Position numbers and translations under genes: made by a program
The notes under the pieces: generated by a model
Told to the model about the DNA's origin: nothing
The model's input: the letters and a program-made list of their open reading frames with translations, nothing else
Database searches by the model: none
Shown: positions 7,609-15,852 of the stretch, one piece after another
Layout: each line of letters starts with the position of its first letter
How positions within the stretch are numbered: the first letter of the stretch is position 1
Assembly: GCA_945952025.1 (NCBI GenBank)
Contig: CAMFGW010000025.1
Coordinates: 1-44,700 of the forward strand
Source of the DNA: an uncultured Paracoccaceae bacterium
GTDB lineage: Bacteria > Pseudomonadota > Alphaproteobacteria > Rhodobacterales > Rhodobacteraceae
Direction: 5' to 3'
DNA: 44,700 nt

Positions 7609-9195
7609 ATGACCGACAAGCTTTCGCGGCTGATTGCCTTCATCGACGGTGGTGGCCTCAGCCGGCGCGGGTTCCTGCAATCGGGCGCGGCTTTCGGTGC
7701 CGTCGCGGCCGTCGGCACGACGATGTTCGGCAGCTACGCCTATGCGGGCGAGCCGAAGCAGGGGGGCGTGTTGAAGCTCGGCCTGAGCGGCGGCCAGACG
7801 ACCGACTCGCTTGACCCGGCGCTGGCCACGAACCCGGTGACATTCCAGTTGGGGCGACTCTGGGGTGACACGGTCGTGTCGATCACGCCCGACAAGAAGG
7901 TCGAGATGCGGCTTCTCGACAAGATCGAGGGCAATGCCGACGGCAGCGAATGGATGATGACGGTCAAGAAGGGCGTGAAGTTCCACGACGGCTCGGACAT
8001 GACGGCCGACGACGTGGTCGCGACCTTCAAGCGCCATTCCGACGAAAATGCGAAGTCCGGCGCGCTCGGTGTCATGAAGGGCATCAAGGAGATCAAGCAG
8101 GACGGCGACAAGATCACGCTGAAGATGACTGGCCCGAACGCGGACCTGCCCTATCTTCTGGCCGACTACCACCTTGCCATCCAGCCCAAGGGCGGCGTCG
8201 ACAAGCCGGCGGCGGCCATCGGCACCGGGCCTTACAAGCTGTCCAAGGAAGAGGCGGGCGTCCGCTATGTCTTCGAGAAAAACAAGGACGATTGGGACAA
8301 GACGCGCGGCCATTTCGACGGTGTCGAGATCGTCGTCATCAACGACTCGACTGCGCGCAACTCGGCGCTACAGTCGGGGCAGGTCCATGCGATCAACCGT
8401 GTCGAGCCGAAGGTTGCCAAGCTTCTGGGCAAGGCGCCCGGCGTCAAGGTGACGCAGGTCGCCGGTCCGGGGCACTATGTGTTCATCATGCACTGCGACA
8501 CGGCGCCCTTCGACAACAACGACCTGCGCCTTGCGCTGAAGTACTCGATCAATCGCGAGGAAATGGTCAACAAGATCCTCGACGGGTTCGGCTCGATCGG
8601 CAACGACATCCCGATCAACAAGTCCTACCCGCTCTTCGACGAGAAGCTGGAACAGCGCCCGTTCGATCTGGCCAAGGCGACCGAGCACTACAAGAAATCC
8701 GGCCATGACGGCAGCCCGATCGAGCTTCTGGTGGCCGACGGCGCCTTCCCCGGCGCGGTCGATGCCGCGACCCTGTGGCAGGCTTCGTGCCAGAAGGCCG
8801 GCATTCCGCTGACCGTGAAGAAGGTGCCGGACGACGGCTACTGGTCGGACGTCTGGAACGTGAAGCCCTTCTGCGCAAGCTACTGGGGCGGGCGTCCGGT
8901 GCAGGACCAGATGTATTCGACGGCCTATCTGTCGACCGCAGACTGGAACGACACGCGGTTCAAGAACGAAGAGTTCGACAAGCTTGTCATCGAGGCGCGG
9001 GGCGAGACCGACCAGGCCAAGCGCAAGGAGCTTTACGCCAAGATCGCCACGATCCTGTGGGAAAACGGCGGCGTCATCGTTCCGATGTTCAACGACTTCA
9101 TCGATGCCCATTCCGACAAGCTGGATGGCTGGATCGAGGATCCGAACTTCGAACTGATCGGTGGCTACATCGCCTCGAGGACCTGGTTCGCCTGA
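7609..9195 (+). CDS. Peptide-type ABC substrate-binding protein, family 5, Tat-exported
   Basis: Periplasmic receptor of 528 residues of the DppA/OppA family. A twin-arginine signal (LSRRGFLQSG, RR at 19-20, ending near AYA at 46) precedes the mature chain, which opens GGVLKLGLSGGQTTDSLDPA. WMMTVKKGVKFHDGSDMTADDVV is the classical family-5 block. The ATG at 7609 is chosen over one at 7489 because AAGGGAGAG precedes it and it gives a proper Tat n-region. Permeases follow after a 255-bp structured gap. Family-5 receptors bind peptides but also opines and sugars, so the ligand is open. Confidence 0.93.
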   Translation: MTDKLSRLIAFIDGGGLSRRGFLQSGAAFGAVAAVGTTMFGSYAYAGEPKQGGVLKLGLSGGQTTDSLDPALATNPVTFQLGRLWGDTVVSITPDKKVEMRLLDKIEGNADGSEWMMTVKKGVKFHDGSDMTADDVVATFKRHSDENAKSGALGVMKGIKEIKQDGDKITLKMTGPNADLPYLLADYHLAIQPKGGVDKPAAAIGTGPYKLSKEEAGVRYVFEKNKDDWDKTRGHFDGVEIVVINDSTARNSALQSGQVHAINRVEPKVAKLLGKAPGVKVTQVAGPGHYVFIMHCDTAPFDNNDLRLALKYSINREEMVNKILDGFGSIGNDIPINKSYPLFDEKLEQRPFDLAKATEHYKKSGHDGSPIELLVADGAFPGAVDAATLWQASCQKAGIPLTVKKVPDDGYWSDVWNVKPFCASYWGGRPVQDQMYSTAYLSTADWNDTRFKNEEFDKLVIEARGETDQAKRKELYAKIATILWENGGVIVPMFNDFIDAHSDKLDGWIEDPNFELIGGYIASRTWFA

Positions 9196-9225
9196 CGAAC
9201 AGCGCGACGCGCACGCGACAAACCT

Positions 9226-9248
9226 TCGCCCGGACATGCGCCGGGCGA
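9226..9248 (+). terminator. Stem-loop after the binding-protein gene
   Basis: TCGCCCGG (9226-9233) pairs with CCGGGCGA (9241-9248), an 8-bp stem with a 7-base loop 30 bp past the stop. No T-run follows. It may stabilise the binding-protein mRNA or attenuate read-through into the permeases. Confidence 0.4.
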
Positions 9249-9350
9249 GGGCGCTCGCGCGGGCCTGCCAGCCTGCGGGACGAAATCTTGTGGCGGCGGG
9301 CGCAAATTTCTTGCGGCATCATTTTTCCGATGATGAACTAAGGTAACGTG

Positions 9351-9420
9351 GCGGCCCCTTCCCGAAGCGGGGTATGCCGCGCATGGGGTGCAACCCCGCA
9401 AGGCGGGCGCAAGACCTGCC
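9351..9420 (+). other. Structured leader before the permease gene
   Basis: Three consecutive predicted hairpins. The first (9351-9380) pairs GCGGC with GCCGC and has an inner CCC/CTT-CCCG-AAG/GGG arm. The second (9385-9397) is GGGG-tgcaa-CCCC. The third is GGCGGG (9402-9407) with CCTGCC (9415-9420), including one G-U pair. They lie inside a gene-free stretch of 255 bp and end 30 bp before the proposed TTG start. I do not recognise a known riboswitch class. Confidence 0.35.
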
Positions 9421-9450
9421 GTCATCGCTATAATTTTGGGGGGACCGGAT

Positions 9451-10407
9451 TTGCATCCGATCGTGAGGTTAGTGCTACAGAGGGTCGGGCTGGGGCTGGT
9501 CCTTCTGCTGGCGGTTTCGGTGTTGATCTTCCTGGGCACCGAGGCGCTGCCCGGTGACGTTGCGCAGGCCATCCTCGGCCAGTCGGCGACGCCTGAGTCG
9601 CTGGCGAACCTGCGCGAGCAGCTTGGGCTGAATGTTCCCGCGACGACGCGCTATTTCAACTGGCTCTGGGGCATCCTGCATGGTGACCTCGGCACCTCGC
9701 TGACCAATGGCAGCGACATCGCGGCCGACATCGGCAAGCGGCTGGGCAATACGCTTTTCCTGGCCTTCTGGGCGGCCGTCATCGCCGTGCCTCTTGCGAT
9801 TGGCCTCGGCCTTGTGGCCGTGCGTTATCGCAACCGGTGGCCTGACAGGCTGATTTCGGGCATGACGCTGGCGACCATCTCGCTGCCAGAGTTCGTGGTG
9901 GGTTATATCGTCATGTATCTGCTGACCGTAAAGGTGCAGCTCTTTTCGCCGATCGCCACAATTTCCGACGGCATGACCCTTGGCGAAAAGCTATATACGA
10001 TCGCCCTGCCAGTCCTGGTGCTGGTTCTGGTCGTCCTTGCCCACATGATGCGGATGACGCGGGCGGCGATCCTGAACGTCATGCAGTCGGCCTATATCGA
10101 GACGGCCGAGCTGAAGGGCCTGCGCCCCTTCAAGATCATCGCGCGGCACGCCTTCCCGAACGCCATCGCGCCGGTCGTGAACGTGGTGATGCTGAACCTC
10201 GCCTATCTGGTCGTGGGTGTCGTCGTGGTCGAGGTGGTGTTCGTCTATCCGGGCATGGGGCAGTATCTGGTTGACCATGTGTCCAAGCGTGACGTTCCGG
10301 TGGTGCAGGCCTGCGGCCTGATCTTCGCGGCCGTCTACATCGGGCTGAACATTCTCGCGGATGTCATCTCGATCCTTGCCAACCCGCGTCTGAGGCACCC
10401 GAAATGA
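9451..10407 (+). CDS. ABC permease, DppB-type
   Basis: Inner-membrane permease of a dipeptide/opine-type importer, 318 residues from the TTG at 9451. GGGGGG ends 7 bases upstream, and LHPIVRLVLQRVGLGL is a normal DppB N-terminus. A GTG at 9388 in frame would add a charged, family-atypical stretch. About six membrane spans are visible. ALPGDVAQAILG and the EAA loop AYIETAELKGLRPFKIIARHAFPNA (about residues 211-235) support the family. Its last bases overlap the next permease start (ATGA), so the two are translationally coupled. Confidence 0.9.
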   Translation: MHPIVRLVLQRVGLGLVLLLAVSVLIFLGTEALPGDVAQAILGQSATPESLANLREQLGLNVPATTRYFNWLWGILHGDLGTSLTNGSDIAADIGKRLGNTLFLAFWAAVIAVPLAIGLGLVAVRYRNRWPDRLISGMTLATISLPEFVVGYIVMYLLTVKVQLFSPIATISDGMTLGEKLYTIALPVLVLVLVVLAHMMRMTRAAILNVMQSAYIETAELKGLRPFKIIARHAFPNAIAPVVNVVMLNLAYLVVGVVVVEVVFVYPGMGQYLVDHVSKRDVPVVQACGLIFAAVYIGLNILADVISILANPRLRHPK

Positions 10408-11222
10408 GCCGTATTCCCCTGTCGGCCCTGATCGGGCTTTTCCTGACCGGCACGTTTTTCTTCGTCGCGATCTTCGCGCAATGGCTGGGGCCCTATGGCC
10501 TGAACGAGATCGCGGGCGATGTGTGGGAGGAACCGTCAAGGACCTTCCTCTTGGGCACCGATACGGTCGGGCGCGACCTTCTGTCCCGCATGATCTACGG
10601 GGCGCAGGTCACGATCTTCATCGCCACGATGGCGACGATCCTGAGCTTCGTCACCGGCTCGATCCTTGGTTTTTCCGCAGCGGTCATCGGCGGCTGGTAT
10701 GACCAAGTCCTGTCGCGGCTCGTGGACCTGTTCATGTCGATCCCCTCGCTGATCCTCGCGCTGGTCATCCTGTCGGTGATGCAGGTGTCGATCCCGGTCC
10801 TGATCATCGTCATGGGCCTTCTGGATTCAACGCGCGTCTACCGGCTGGCGCGGGCGGTCGCGGTCGACATCGCGGTGATGGACTATGTCGAGGCGGCGAA
10901 GCTCAGGGGTGAGGGGACGGGTTGGATCATCTTCCGCGAGATCCTGCCCAACGCTCTGTCGCCCCTGGTCGCCGAGCTGGGTCTGCGGTTCATCTTCGCC
11001 GTGCTCTTCGTCTCGACGCTCTCGTTCCTCGGGCTCGGCGTGCAGCCGCCGCTCGCGGACTGGGGCGGGATCGTGAAGGAGAACAAGGATGGGCTGGTCT
11101 ACGGGATCTCTGCCGCCCTGCTGCCCGCCTTCGCCATCGCGGCGCTGGCCATTTCCGTCAATCTTGTCGCCGACTGGGTGCTCAATCGCACGACCAGCCT
11201 GAAAGGGGGACGCGGTGCTTGA
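10404..11222 (+). CDS. ABC permease, DppC-type
   Basis: Partner permease of 272 residues. The short cytoplasmic N-terminus and the segment FLLGTDTVGRDLLSRMIYGAQV (about residues 48-69) are hallmarks of DppC/OppC. Several hydrophobic spans and the EAA loop DYVEAAKLRGEGTGWIIFREILPNALSP follow. It overlaps the DppB-type gene by 4 bp and the ATPase gene by 8 bp, so the whole importer is one transcript. Confidence 0.92.
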   Translation: MSRIPLSALIGLFLTGTFFFVAIFAQWLGPYGLNEIAGDVWEEPSRTFLLGTDTVGRDLLSRMIYGAQVTIFIATMATILSFVTGSILGFSAAVIGGWYDQVLSRLVDLFMSIPSLILALVILSVMQVSIPVLIIVMGLLDSTRVYRLARAVAVDIAVMDYVEAAKLRGEGTGWIIFREILPNALSPLVAELGLRFIFAVLFVSTLSFLGLGVQPPLADWGGIVKENKDGLVYGISAALLPAFAIAALAISVNLVADWVLNRTTSLKGGRGA

Positions 11223-12864
11223 TATCGCCGGAAAACCGCTGCTCGACATCCGCAACCTCAAGATCGGCGCCACGGTCTATCCACCGGGCGAGCGTCCGCG
11301 TGACGTGACGCTGGTTCACGGCGTGTCGCTCACCGTCGAAAAAGGCAAAGTCCTTGGCCTGATCGGAGAGTCCGGTGCCGGCAAGTCGACCATCGGGCTG
11401 GCCTCGATGGCCTACGGGCGCGGCGGTGTGCGGATCACCGGGGGCGAGGTCTTCGTCAACGGCCGCGACATCCTGAAGGGCGGCACCGCCGGCCTGCGGG
11501 CGCTGCGTGGGCGCGAGGTCACCTATGTCTCGCAGTCGGCGGCGGCGAGCTTCAATCCCGCCAAGCGGCTGATGGAGCAGGTGATCGAATCCTGCCTGAC
11601 GCACGGCGTCATGCCCAAGGCAGAGGCAGAGAAGCGGGCGGTCACGCTTTTCCGCAAGCTGGGCCTGCCGAACCCGGAAACCTTCGGCGACCGCTACCCC
11701 CATCAGGTCTCGGGCGGCCAGTTGCAGCGGGCGATGACGGCGATGGCGCTTTGCCCCAAGCCCGACCTCGTGGTCTTTGACGAGCCGACGACGGCGCTCG
11801 ACGTGACGACGCAGATCGACGTGCTGATGGCGATCAAGGAGGCGATCCGCGACACGGGCGTCGCAGCCCTTTACATCACGCACGACCTTGCCGTCGTGGC
11901 GCAGGTGTCCGACGACATCATGGTCCTGCGGAACGGCAAGACGGTGGAGTGGGGCACGACCGACCAGATCATCAACGCTCCGCGCGAGCCCTATACGCAG
12001 GCGCTGGTCTCTGTCCGGTCGCACGAACATCCCGAAAAGCCGCCCGCCGCCGAGCCGGTCCTGACGGTCGAGGCGGTGACGGCGCGCTATCGGTCGGTGC
12101 CGATCGACGTCCTGAAGAACGTCTCGGTCGAGATCGCGCCCGGCCGGACGCTGGCGGTGGTGGGCGAAAGCGGCTCGGGCAAATCCACGCTCGCCCGTGC
12201 CATCACCGGGCTTCTGCCGCCTACGCGCGGGCGCATCCGCTTCGCCGGGCGCCAGCTTTCGAACGACCTGGCCGGGCGGACGAAGGACGACCTGCGGGAA
12301 ATGCAGATGATCTACCAGATGGCCGACGTGGCAATGAACCCGCGCCAGACGGTCGGCACGATCATCGGGCGGCCGCTCGAGTTCTATTTCGGGCTCAGGG
12401 GCGCCGAGCGCGACAAGCGCGTGCAAGAGCTTCTGGACCAGATCGAGATGGGTAAGGGCTTTGCCGACCGCTATCCGGCGGAACTGTCGGGCGGCCAGAA
12501 GCAGCGGGTCTGCATCGCGCGCTCGCTGGCCGCGAAGCCCAAGCTCATCATCTGCGACGAGGTCACGTCAGCGCTGGACCCCTTGGTGGCCGAGGGCATC
12601 CTGAAGCTGCTTCTGGACCTGCAGGCGCAGGAGAATGTGGCCTACCTCTTCATCACCCACGACCTTGCGACGGTCCGCGCCATCGCCGACAGCATCGCGG
12701 TCATGTACAAGGGCGAGGTGGTGCGCTACGGGCCGAAGTCCGACGTGCTGGCGCCGCCCTTCGACAATTATACCGACCTTCTGCTGTCGTCGGTGCCCGA
12801 GATGCGGCTCGGCTGGCTGGAAGAGGTCATCGCGCATCGCAAGATGGAAAGCGCAGGGAATTAA
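11215..12864 (+). CDS. Fused double ABC ATPase of the peptide importer (DppD-DppF type)
   Basis: A 549-residue protein with two complete nucleotide-binding domains. Domain 1 has Walker A GESGAGKS near 54, signature VSGGQLQR near 164 and Walker B LVVFDEPTTALD. Domain 2 has Walker A GESGSGKS near 316, signature LSGGQKQR near 424 and Walker B LIICDEVTSALDP. In domain 2 the Walker B tail is DEVTSALD rather than DEPTSALD. It starts at a GTG overlapping the upstream permease by 8 bp. One fused ATPase therefore powers the importer made by the genes at 7609, 9451 and 10404. Confidence 0.93.
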   Translation: MLDIAGKPLLDIRNLKIGATVYPPGERPRDVTLVHGVSLTVEKGKVLGLIGESGAGKSTIGLASMAYGRGGVRITGGEVFVNGRDILKGGTAGLRALRGREVTYVSQSAAASFNPAKRLMEQVIESCLTHGVMPKAEAEKRAVTLFRKLGLPNPETFGDRYPHQVSGGQLQRAMTAMALCPKPDLVVFDEPTTALDVTTQIDVLMAIKEAIRDTGVAALYITHDLAVVAQVSDDIMVLRNGKTVEWGTTDQIINAPREPYTQALVSVRSHEHPEKPPAAEPVLTVEAVTARYRSVPIDVLKNVSVEIAPGRTLAVVGESGSGKSTLARAITGLLPPTRGRIRFAGRQLSNDLAGRTKDDLREMQMIYQMADVAMNPRQTVGTIIGRPLEFYFGLRGAERDKRVQELLDQIEMGKGFADRYPAELSGGQKQRVCIARSLAAKPKLIICDEVTSALDPLVAEGILKLLLDLQAQENVAYLFITHDLATVRAIADSIAVMYKGEVVRYGPKSDVLAPPFDNYTDLLLSSVPEMRLGWLEEVIAHRKMESAGN

Positions 12865-13698
12865 GTGGCAGGAAAACTTCTGCTCATCATCCTCGATGGC
12901 GTGCCCTACGCCAACTGGCGGCGGCTTTTCGGCAACCTCGAAGGCTGGGTCGCCTCGGGCGAGGCGCTGGTCTGGAAGATGCGGTCGGTCCTGCCGTCGA
13001 CGTCGGCCTGCTGCTACGCCTCGATCCACACCGGCCTGCCGCCGCAGGTGCACGGGATCTGGGACAATGCCGACACGCGCAGGCTGAGCTTCCCCGACAT
13101 CTTTTCCGAAGCGACGAAGGCGGGGCGGAAAACCGGCGCGGTGACGCACAGCTACTGGTCGGAGTTCTTCAACCGCGCGCCTTTCGACGTGGTGCGCGAC
13201 GTGGAGTATGACGAGCCGGAGGGCCCGATCACCCATGGCCGCTTCCACACGATGAAGGGCTACAACCACGACAACCAGATGACGCCCGCCGACTATGACC
13301 TGTTCGGCACGCTGACCCGGCTGGCCGAGGTCAAGGGCATCGACTACGGCATCCTGCACACCTGCACGCTCGACAGCATGGGGCACCGTTTCTACCACGA
13401 CTGCGAGGCGATGGATGACGCCTGCTTCCGCATGGACGGCACGCTGGCGCCCTTCATCAAGCGCTGGCGCGAGGCGGGGTATGAGGTGATCGTGACCGCC
13501 GACCACGGCCAGGACGCGCGCGGCCATCATGGCGGCACTGGGCCGGAGCAGCAGGATTTCGCGCTTTACTATTTCGGTCCCGCCAAGGGGCCGGCGCCGG
13601 ACGTGCTTCTGGACCAGCTGTCGCTCGCGCCAACGGTCCTGTCGCGCCTTGGCGTGCCGGTTCCGGCGACGATGAAGGCCGCGCCCTTCCTGAAATAG
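12865..13698 (+). CDS. Alkaline-phosphatase-superfamily phosphodiesterase/pyrophosphatase
   Basis: Metal-dependent hydrolase of 277 residues resembling type I phosphodiesterase/nucleotide pyrophosphatase (NPP). LLLIILDGVPY provides the first metal Asp (residue 11). PSTSACCYASIHTGLPPQVHGIWDN aligns with the NPP active-site block, placing Ser47 where NPPs carry the nucleophilic Thr. TADHGQDARGHHGG (about 211-224) supplies the second metal cluster. No signal peptide is present, so it probably works on the imported compound inside the cell. The GTG start directly abuts the ATPase stop codon. Substrate is unknown; a phosphodiester or phosphonate-type ester is a family-level guess. Confidence 0.82.
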   Translation: MAGKLLLIILDGVPYANWRRLFGNLEGWVASGEALVWKMRSVLPSTSACCYASIHTGLPPQVHGIWDNADTRRLSFPDIFSEATKAGRKTGAVTHSYWSEFFNRAPFDVVRDVEYDEPEGPITHGRFHTMKGYNHDNQMTPADYDLFGTLTRLAEVKGIDYGILHTCTLDSMGHRFYHDCEAMDDACFRMDGTLAPFIKRWREAGYEVIVTADHGQDARGHHGGTGPEQQDFALYYFGPAKGPAPDVLLDQLSLAPTVLSRLGVPVPATMKAAPFLK

Positions 13699-13713
13699 GC
13701 GCGACCCTTTGGC

Positions 13714-14457
13714 TCAGGTCCCGTAGTCGGACCCTTCGGCATCAAGGATGGCGCGCAGTTCGGCAAGGTGCGCGGCGGCGAAGTCGGTATAGCCTTCCCA
13801 GTCCTGCGCGGTCTTTTCCGCGATCGCGTCCGGCATGATCCGCAGGGGCCGCCCGGTCTGTAGCGCGCGGATGTAGGTTTCCGCCGCGCGCTCGAAGTAG
13901 TAGAGCCGGTTGAAGGCCTCGGCGACCGTCTGGCCGATGACGAGGACGCCGTGGTTGCCCATGATCATGGCGATGACCTTCGGGCTGGCCAAGAGCGTCG
14001 CGCAGCGCTCGCCCTCGCCCTCGAAGGCGAAGCCGTTGTAGTCTTCGTCGATCACCGTCCTTGGGCCGAAAAACATCGCGCTGTTCTGGTCGATGGGCGG
14101 CAGGCGGCTGTCCTGAAGGCTGGCCAGCACCGTCGCGTGGACCGAATGGACATGCATGACGCAGCGTGCGTGCGGGCAGGCGCGGTGGATGGCGCCGTGC
14201 AGGCCCCAGGCCGTCGGGTCGGGCGCGTCGGGCCGGTCCATGGTGCGGGGGTCGTTCGCGTCGATCTCGATCAGCTCAGAGGCGCGGACGGTCGCGAAAT
14301 GCCGGGCGTTCGGGTTGATGAGGAAGCGGCTGCCGTCCTCGTTCAGGGCGAGCGAGAAATGGTTGCCGACCGCCTCGTGCAGGTTCATCCGGGCGGTCCA
14401 GCGCAGGGCTGCGGCCAGGTCGGCGCGGTCGGGGTCGTTGCGGCGCAGGTCTTTCAT
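13714..14457 (-). CDS. Class II aldolase/adducin-family protein
   Basis: Zinc-dependent aldolase-fold protein of 247 residues. The metal motif HVHSVH (His102, His104, His107) and GNHGVLV (His169) are present. The Glu that serves as catalytic base in fuculose/rhamnulose aldolases (S-S-E-W context) aligns with Ala83 (P-T-A-W), so it is unlikely to be an ordinary sugar-phosphate aldolase. The ATG at 14457 overlaps the esterase stop (TGATG) and has GGAGGGG upstream; a GTG at 14460 is an alternative. It is the last gene of the minus-strand group with the hydroxylase and ferredoxin. It could act on a side product of that pathway (inference). Confidence 0.82.
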   Translation of the reverse strand: MKDLRRNDPDRADLAAALRWTARMNLHEAVGNHFSLALNEDGSRFLINPNARHFATVRASELIEIDANDPRTMDRPDAPDPTAWGLHGAIHRACPHARCVMHVHSVHATVLASLQDSRLPPIDQNSAMFFGPRTVIDEDYNGFAFEGEGERCATLLASPKVIAMIMGNHGVLVIGQTVAEAFNRLYYFERAAETYIRALQTGRPLRIMPDAIAEKTAQDWEGYTDFAAAHLAELRAILDAEGSDYGT

Positions 14458-15398
14458 CACAGGGCTCCCCTCCAGGGTATCTGGCCTTGGGCAAGGGCGG
14501 TCAGGCCCTTGGCGATGGCATCGAACGAGGTCCGCGCGCGGCCGACGGAATGGCGCGCGCGCAGGTGGCCGTGGACCAGGCCCTTGTCGGTGACGCTGAG
14601 CGCCGGGACGCCCGCCGCGCGCAGGCGCTGGGCGTAAAGCTCGCCCTCGGAAGCAAGGGGGTCGGCTTCCGCCACATGGATCAGCGTTGGCGGCAGGCCG
14701 CGGAAGTCGGTGTCCTGCAAGGGTGCCGCGGTCGGGTCGGCCTTGGGGTGGCCGCCGGGCCCGAAGCGGATGTCGTGGTAGAAGGCCACGTCGGACGCGC
14801 TCAGCATCGGGGCATGGGCGTGGGCGGTCATCGAGGCCGTGTCGGGCGGCCCGCCAAGGCCCGGATAGACCAGGACGACGCCCCCAATCTGCGGCCCGTG
14901 CCGCCGGGCCGCCTGGGCCACGGCCGCGGCCAAGTTGCCGCCGGCGCTGTCGCCCGCCAGGAGGAGCCGCCCCGGCCAGCGCGCGGCAACCGCCCGGGTG
15001 GCGGCAAGCGCATCGTCGAACTGTGCGGGGTGCTTGTGTTCGGGGGCCAGCCGATAGTCGGCAGAGATAAGGCGGCAGCCGGTCAGCGCGGAAAGCTCGG
15101 CACAGATCGCATCGTGGCTTTCAAGGCCGCCGACGACGAAGCCGCCGCCGTGGAAATACAGGATCGTCGCCGGGCCGGGCTTTGCCGGCTCGTAGATGCG
15201 GCAGGGCACGCCGCCCATGGGGGCATCCTGGACCGTCAGGCCCGGCGGATGGGGCGCATCGAAGGCCTGGCACATCCGGTCATAGACCGCGCGCTGCTCG
15301 GCGATCGTCTTGGTCGCGGTGTCGGGCGGATAGAAGCTGTCGCTCCGGGCGATGAAGGCCCGGGTCTCGTCGTCAAGCAGGGTCTGGTAGTCGGTCAT
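14457..15398 (-). CDS. Alpha/beta hydrolase, hormone-sensitive lipase family
   Basis: Carboxylesterase-type enzyme of 313 residues. The oxyanion-hole motif HGGG is at 83-86, the nucleophile elbow GDSAGG is at 149-154 (Ser151), and the probable acid and His are Asp246 and His276. No signal peptide is seen, so it is cytoplasmic. It lies between the Rieske ferredoxin (107 bp upstream, with a hairpin between) and the aldolase-like gene, to which it is coupled by overlap. In this setting it could hydrolyse an ester or lactone formed downstream of the oxygenase, but no specific substrate can be named. Confidence 0.87.
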   Translation of the reverse strand: MTDYQTLLDDETRAFIARSDSFYPPDTATKTIAEQRAVYDRMCQAFDAPHPPGLTVQDAPMGGVPCRIYEPAKPGPATILYFHGGGFVVGGLESHDAICAELSALTGCRLISADYRLAPEHKHPAQFDDALAATRAVAARWPGRLLLAGDSAGGNLAAAVAQAARRHGPQIGGVVLVYPGLGGPPDTASMTAHAHAPMLSASDVAFYHDIRFGPGGHPKADPTAAPLQDTDFRGLPPTLIHVAEADPLASEGELYAQRLRAAGVPALSVTDKGLVHGHLRARHSVGRARTSFDAIAKGLTALAQGQIPWRGAL

Positions 15399-15478
15399 GG
15401 CGGGCCTCCGGGGGGTATCCTCACCCCCGGCCGCCGCCCCGTCCAGACCTTTCGCGCCGGATGGGCGGCTGAATGCGA

Positions 15479-15497
15479 CCCCTGCGGGCTGCGGGGG
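15479..15497 (-). terminator. GC-rich hairpin after the Rieske gene
   Basis: CCCCTGC (15479-15485) and GCGGGGG (15491-15497) form a 7-bp stem (one G-T pair) with a 5-base loop, 8 bp past the Rieske stop on the minus strand. There is no T-run. It may reduce read-through into the esterase gene. Confidence 0.3.
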
Positions 15498-15504
15498 CCC
15501 TTGC

Positions 15505-15816
15505 TCAGCCCAGGTCGATCAGCACCCGGCCATCGGCGACCGTGACCTTGTAGGTCCGCAGGTTGACGCAGACCGGCGCACGCATCGCCTCGCCCGTGCG
15601 GTAGTCGAACTGGCCGTTGTGCTTGGGGCACTCGATCAGGTGGTCCATCACCAGCCCGCCGGCCAGGTGGACCTTCTCGTGCGTGCAAAGGCCGTCGGTA
15701 CAGAAGAATTCGTCGTCGGGGCTGCGGTAGATCGCATAGCTGTGGCCGCCATGGTCAAAGCGCATCACGTCTTCCAGGTCGATGTCTTCGGTGGCGCAGG
15801 CGTCGATGAGGGGCAT
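15505..15816 (-). CDS. mocE: Rieske [2Fe-2S] ferredoxin, MocE type
   Basis: Small electron carrier of 103 residues. The Rieske cluster ligands are C-T-H (Cys44, His46) and C-P-K-H (Cys63, His66). The overall sequence (FDHGGHSYAIYRSPDDEFF, APVCVNLRTY) looks like the MocE ferredoxins of rhizopine catabolism. It follows the desaturase-like gene by 36 bp in the same direction. That gives the natural pair of a membrane di-iron oxygenase and its electron donor. In rhizobia MocD/MocE act in demethylating 3-O-methyl-scyllo-inosamine. No ferredoxin reductase (mocF) is in the window. The MocE assignment is by resemblance. Confidence 0.88.
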   Translation of the reverse strand: MPLIDACATEDIDLEDVMRFDHGGHSYAIYRSPDDEFFCTDGLCTHEKVHLAGGLVMDHLIECPKHNGQFDYRTGEAMRAPVCVNLRTYKVTVADGRVLIDLG

Positions 15817-15852
15817 GGCGGTCCTTTCGGGGGCTGGGTTTCAGAACGCAGG

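Noticed and set aside
9429-9434. Perfect TATAAT 17 bases before the permease TTG start
   Set aside because: No -35 at the right distance (GGCGCA). A start of transcription at about 9441 would remove most of the ribosome site, so I do not call it a promoter.
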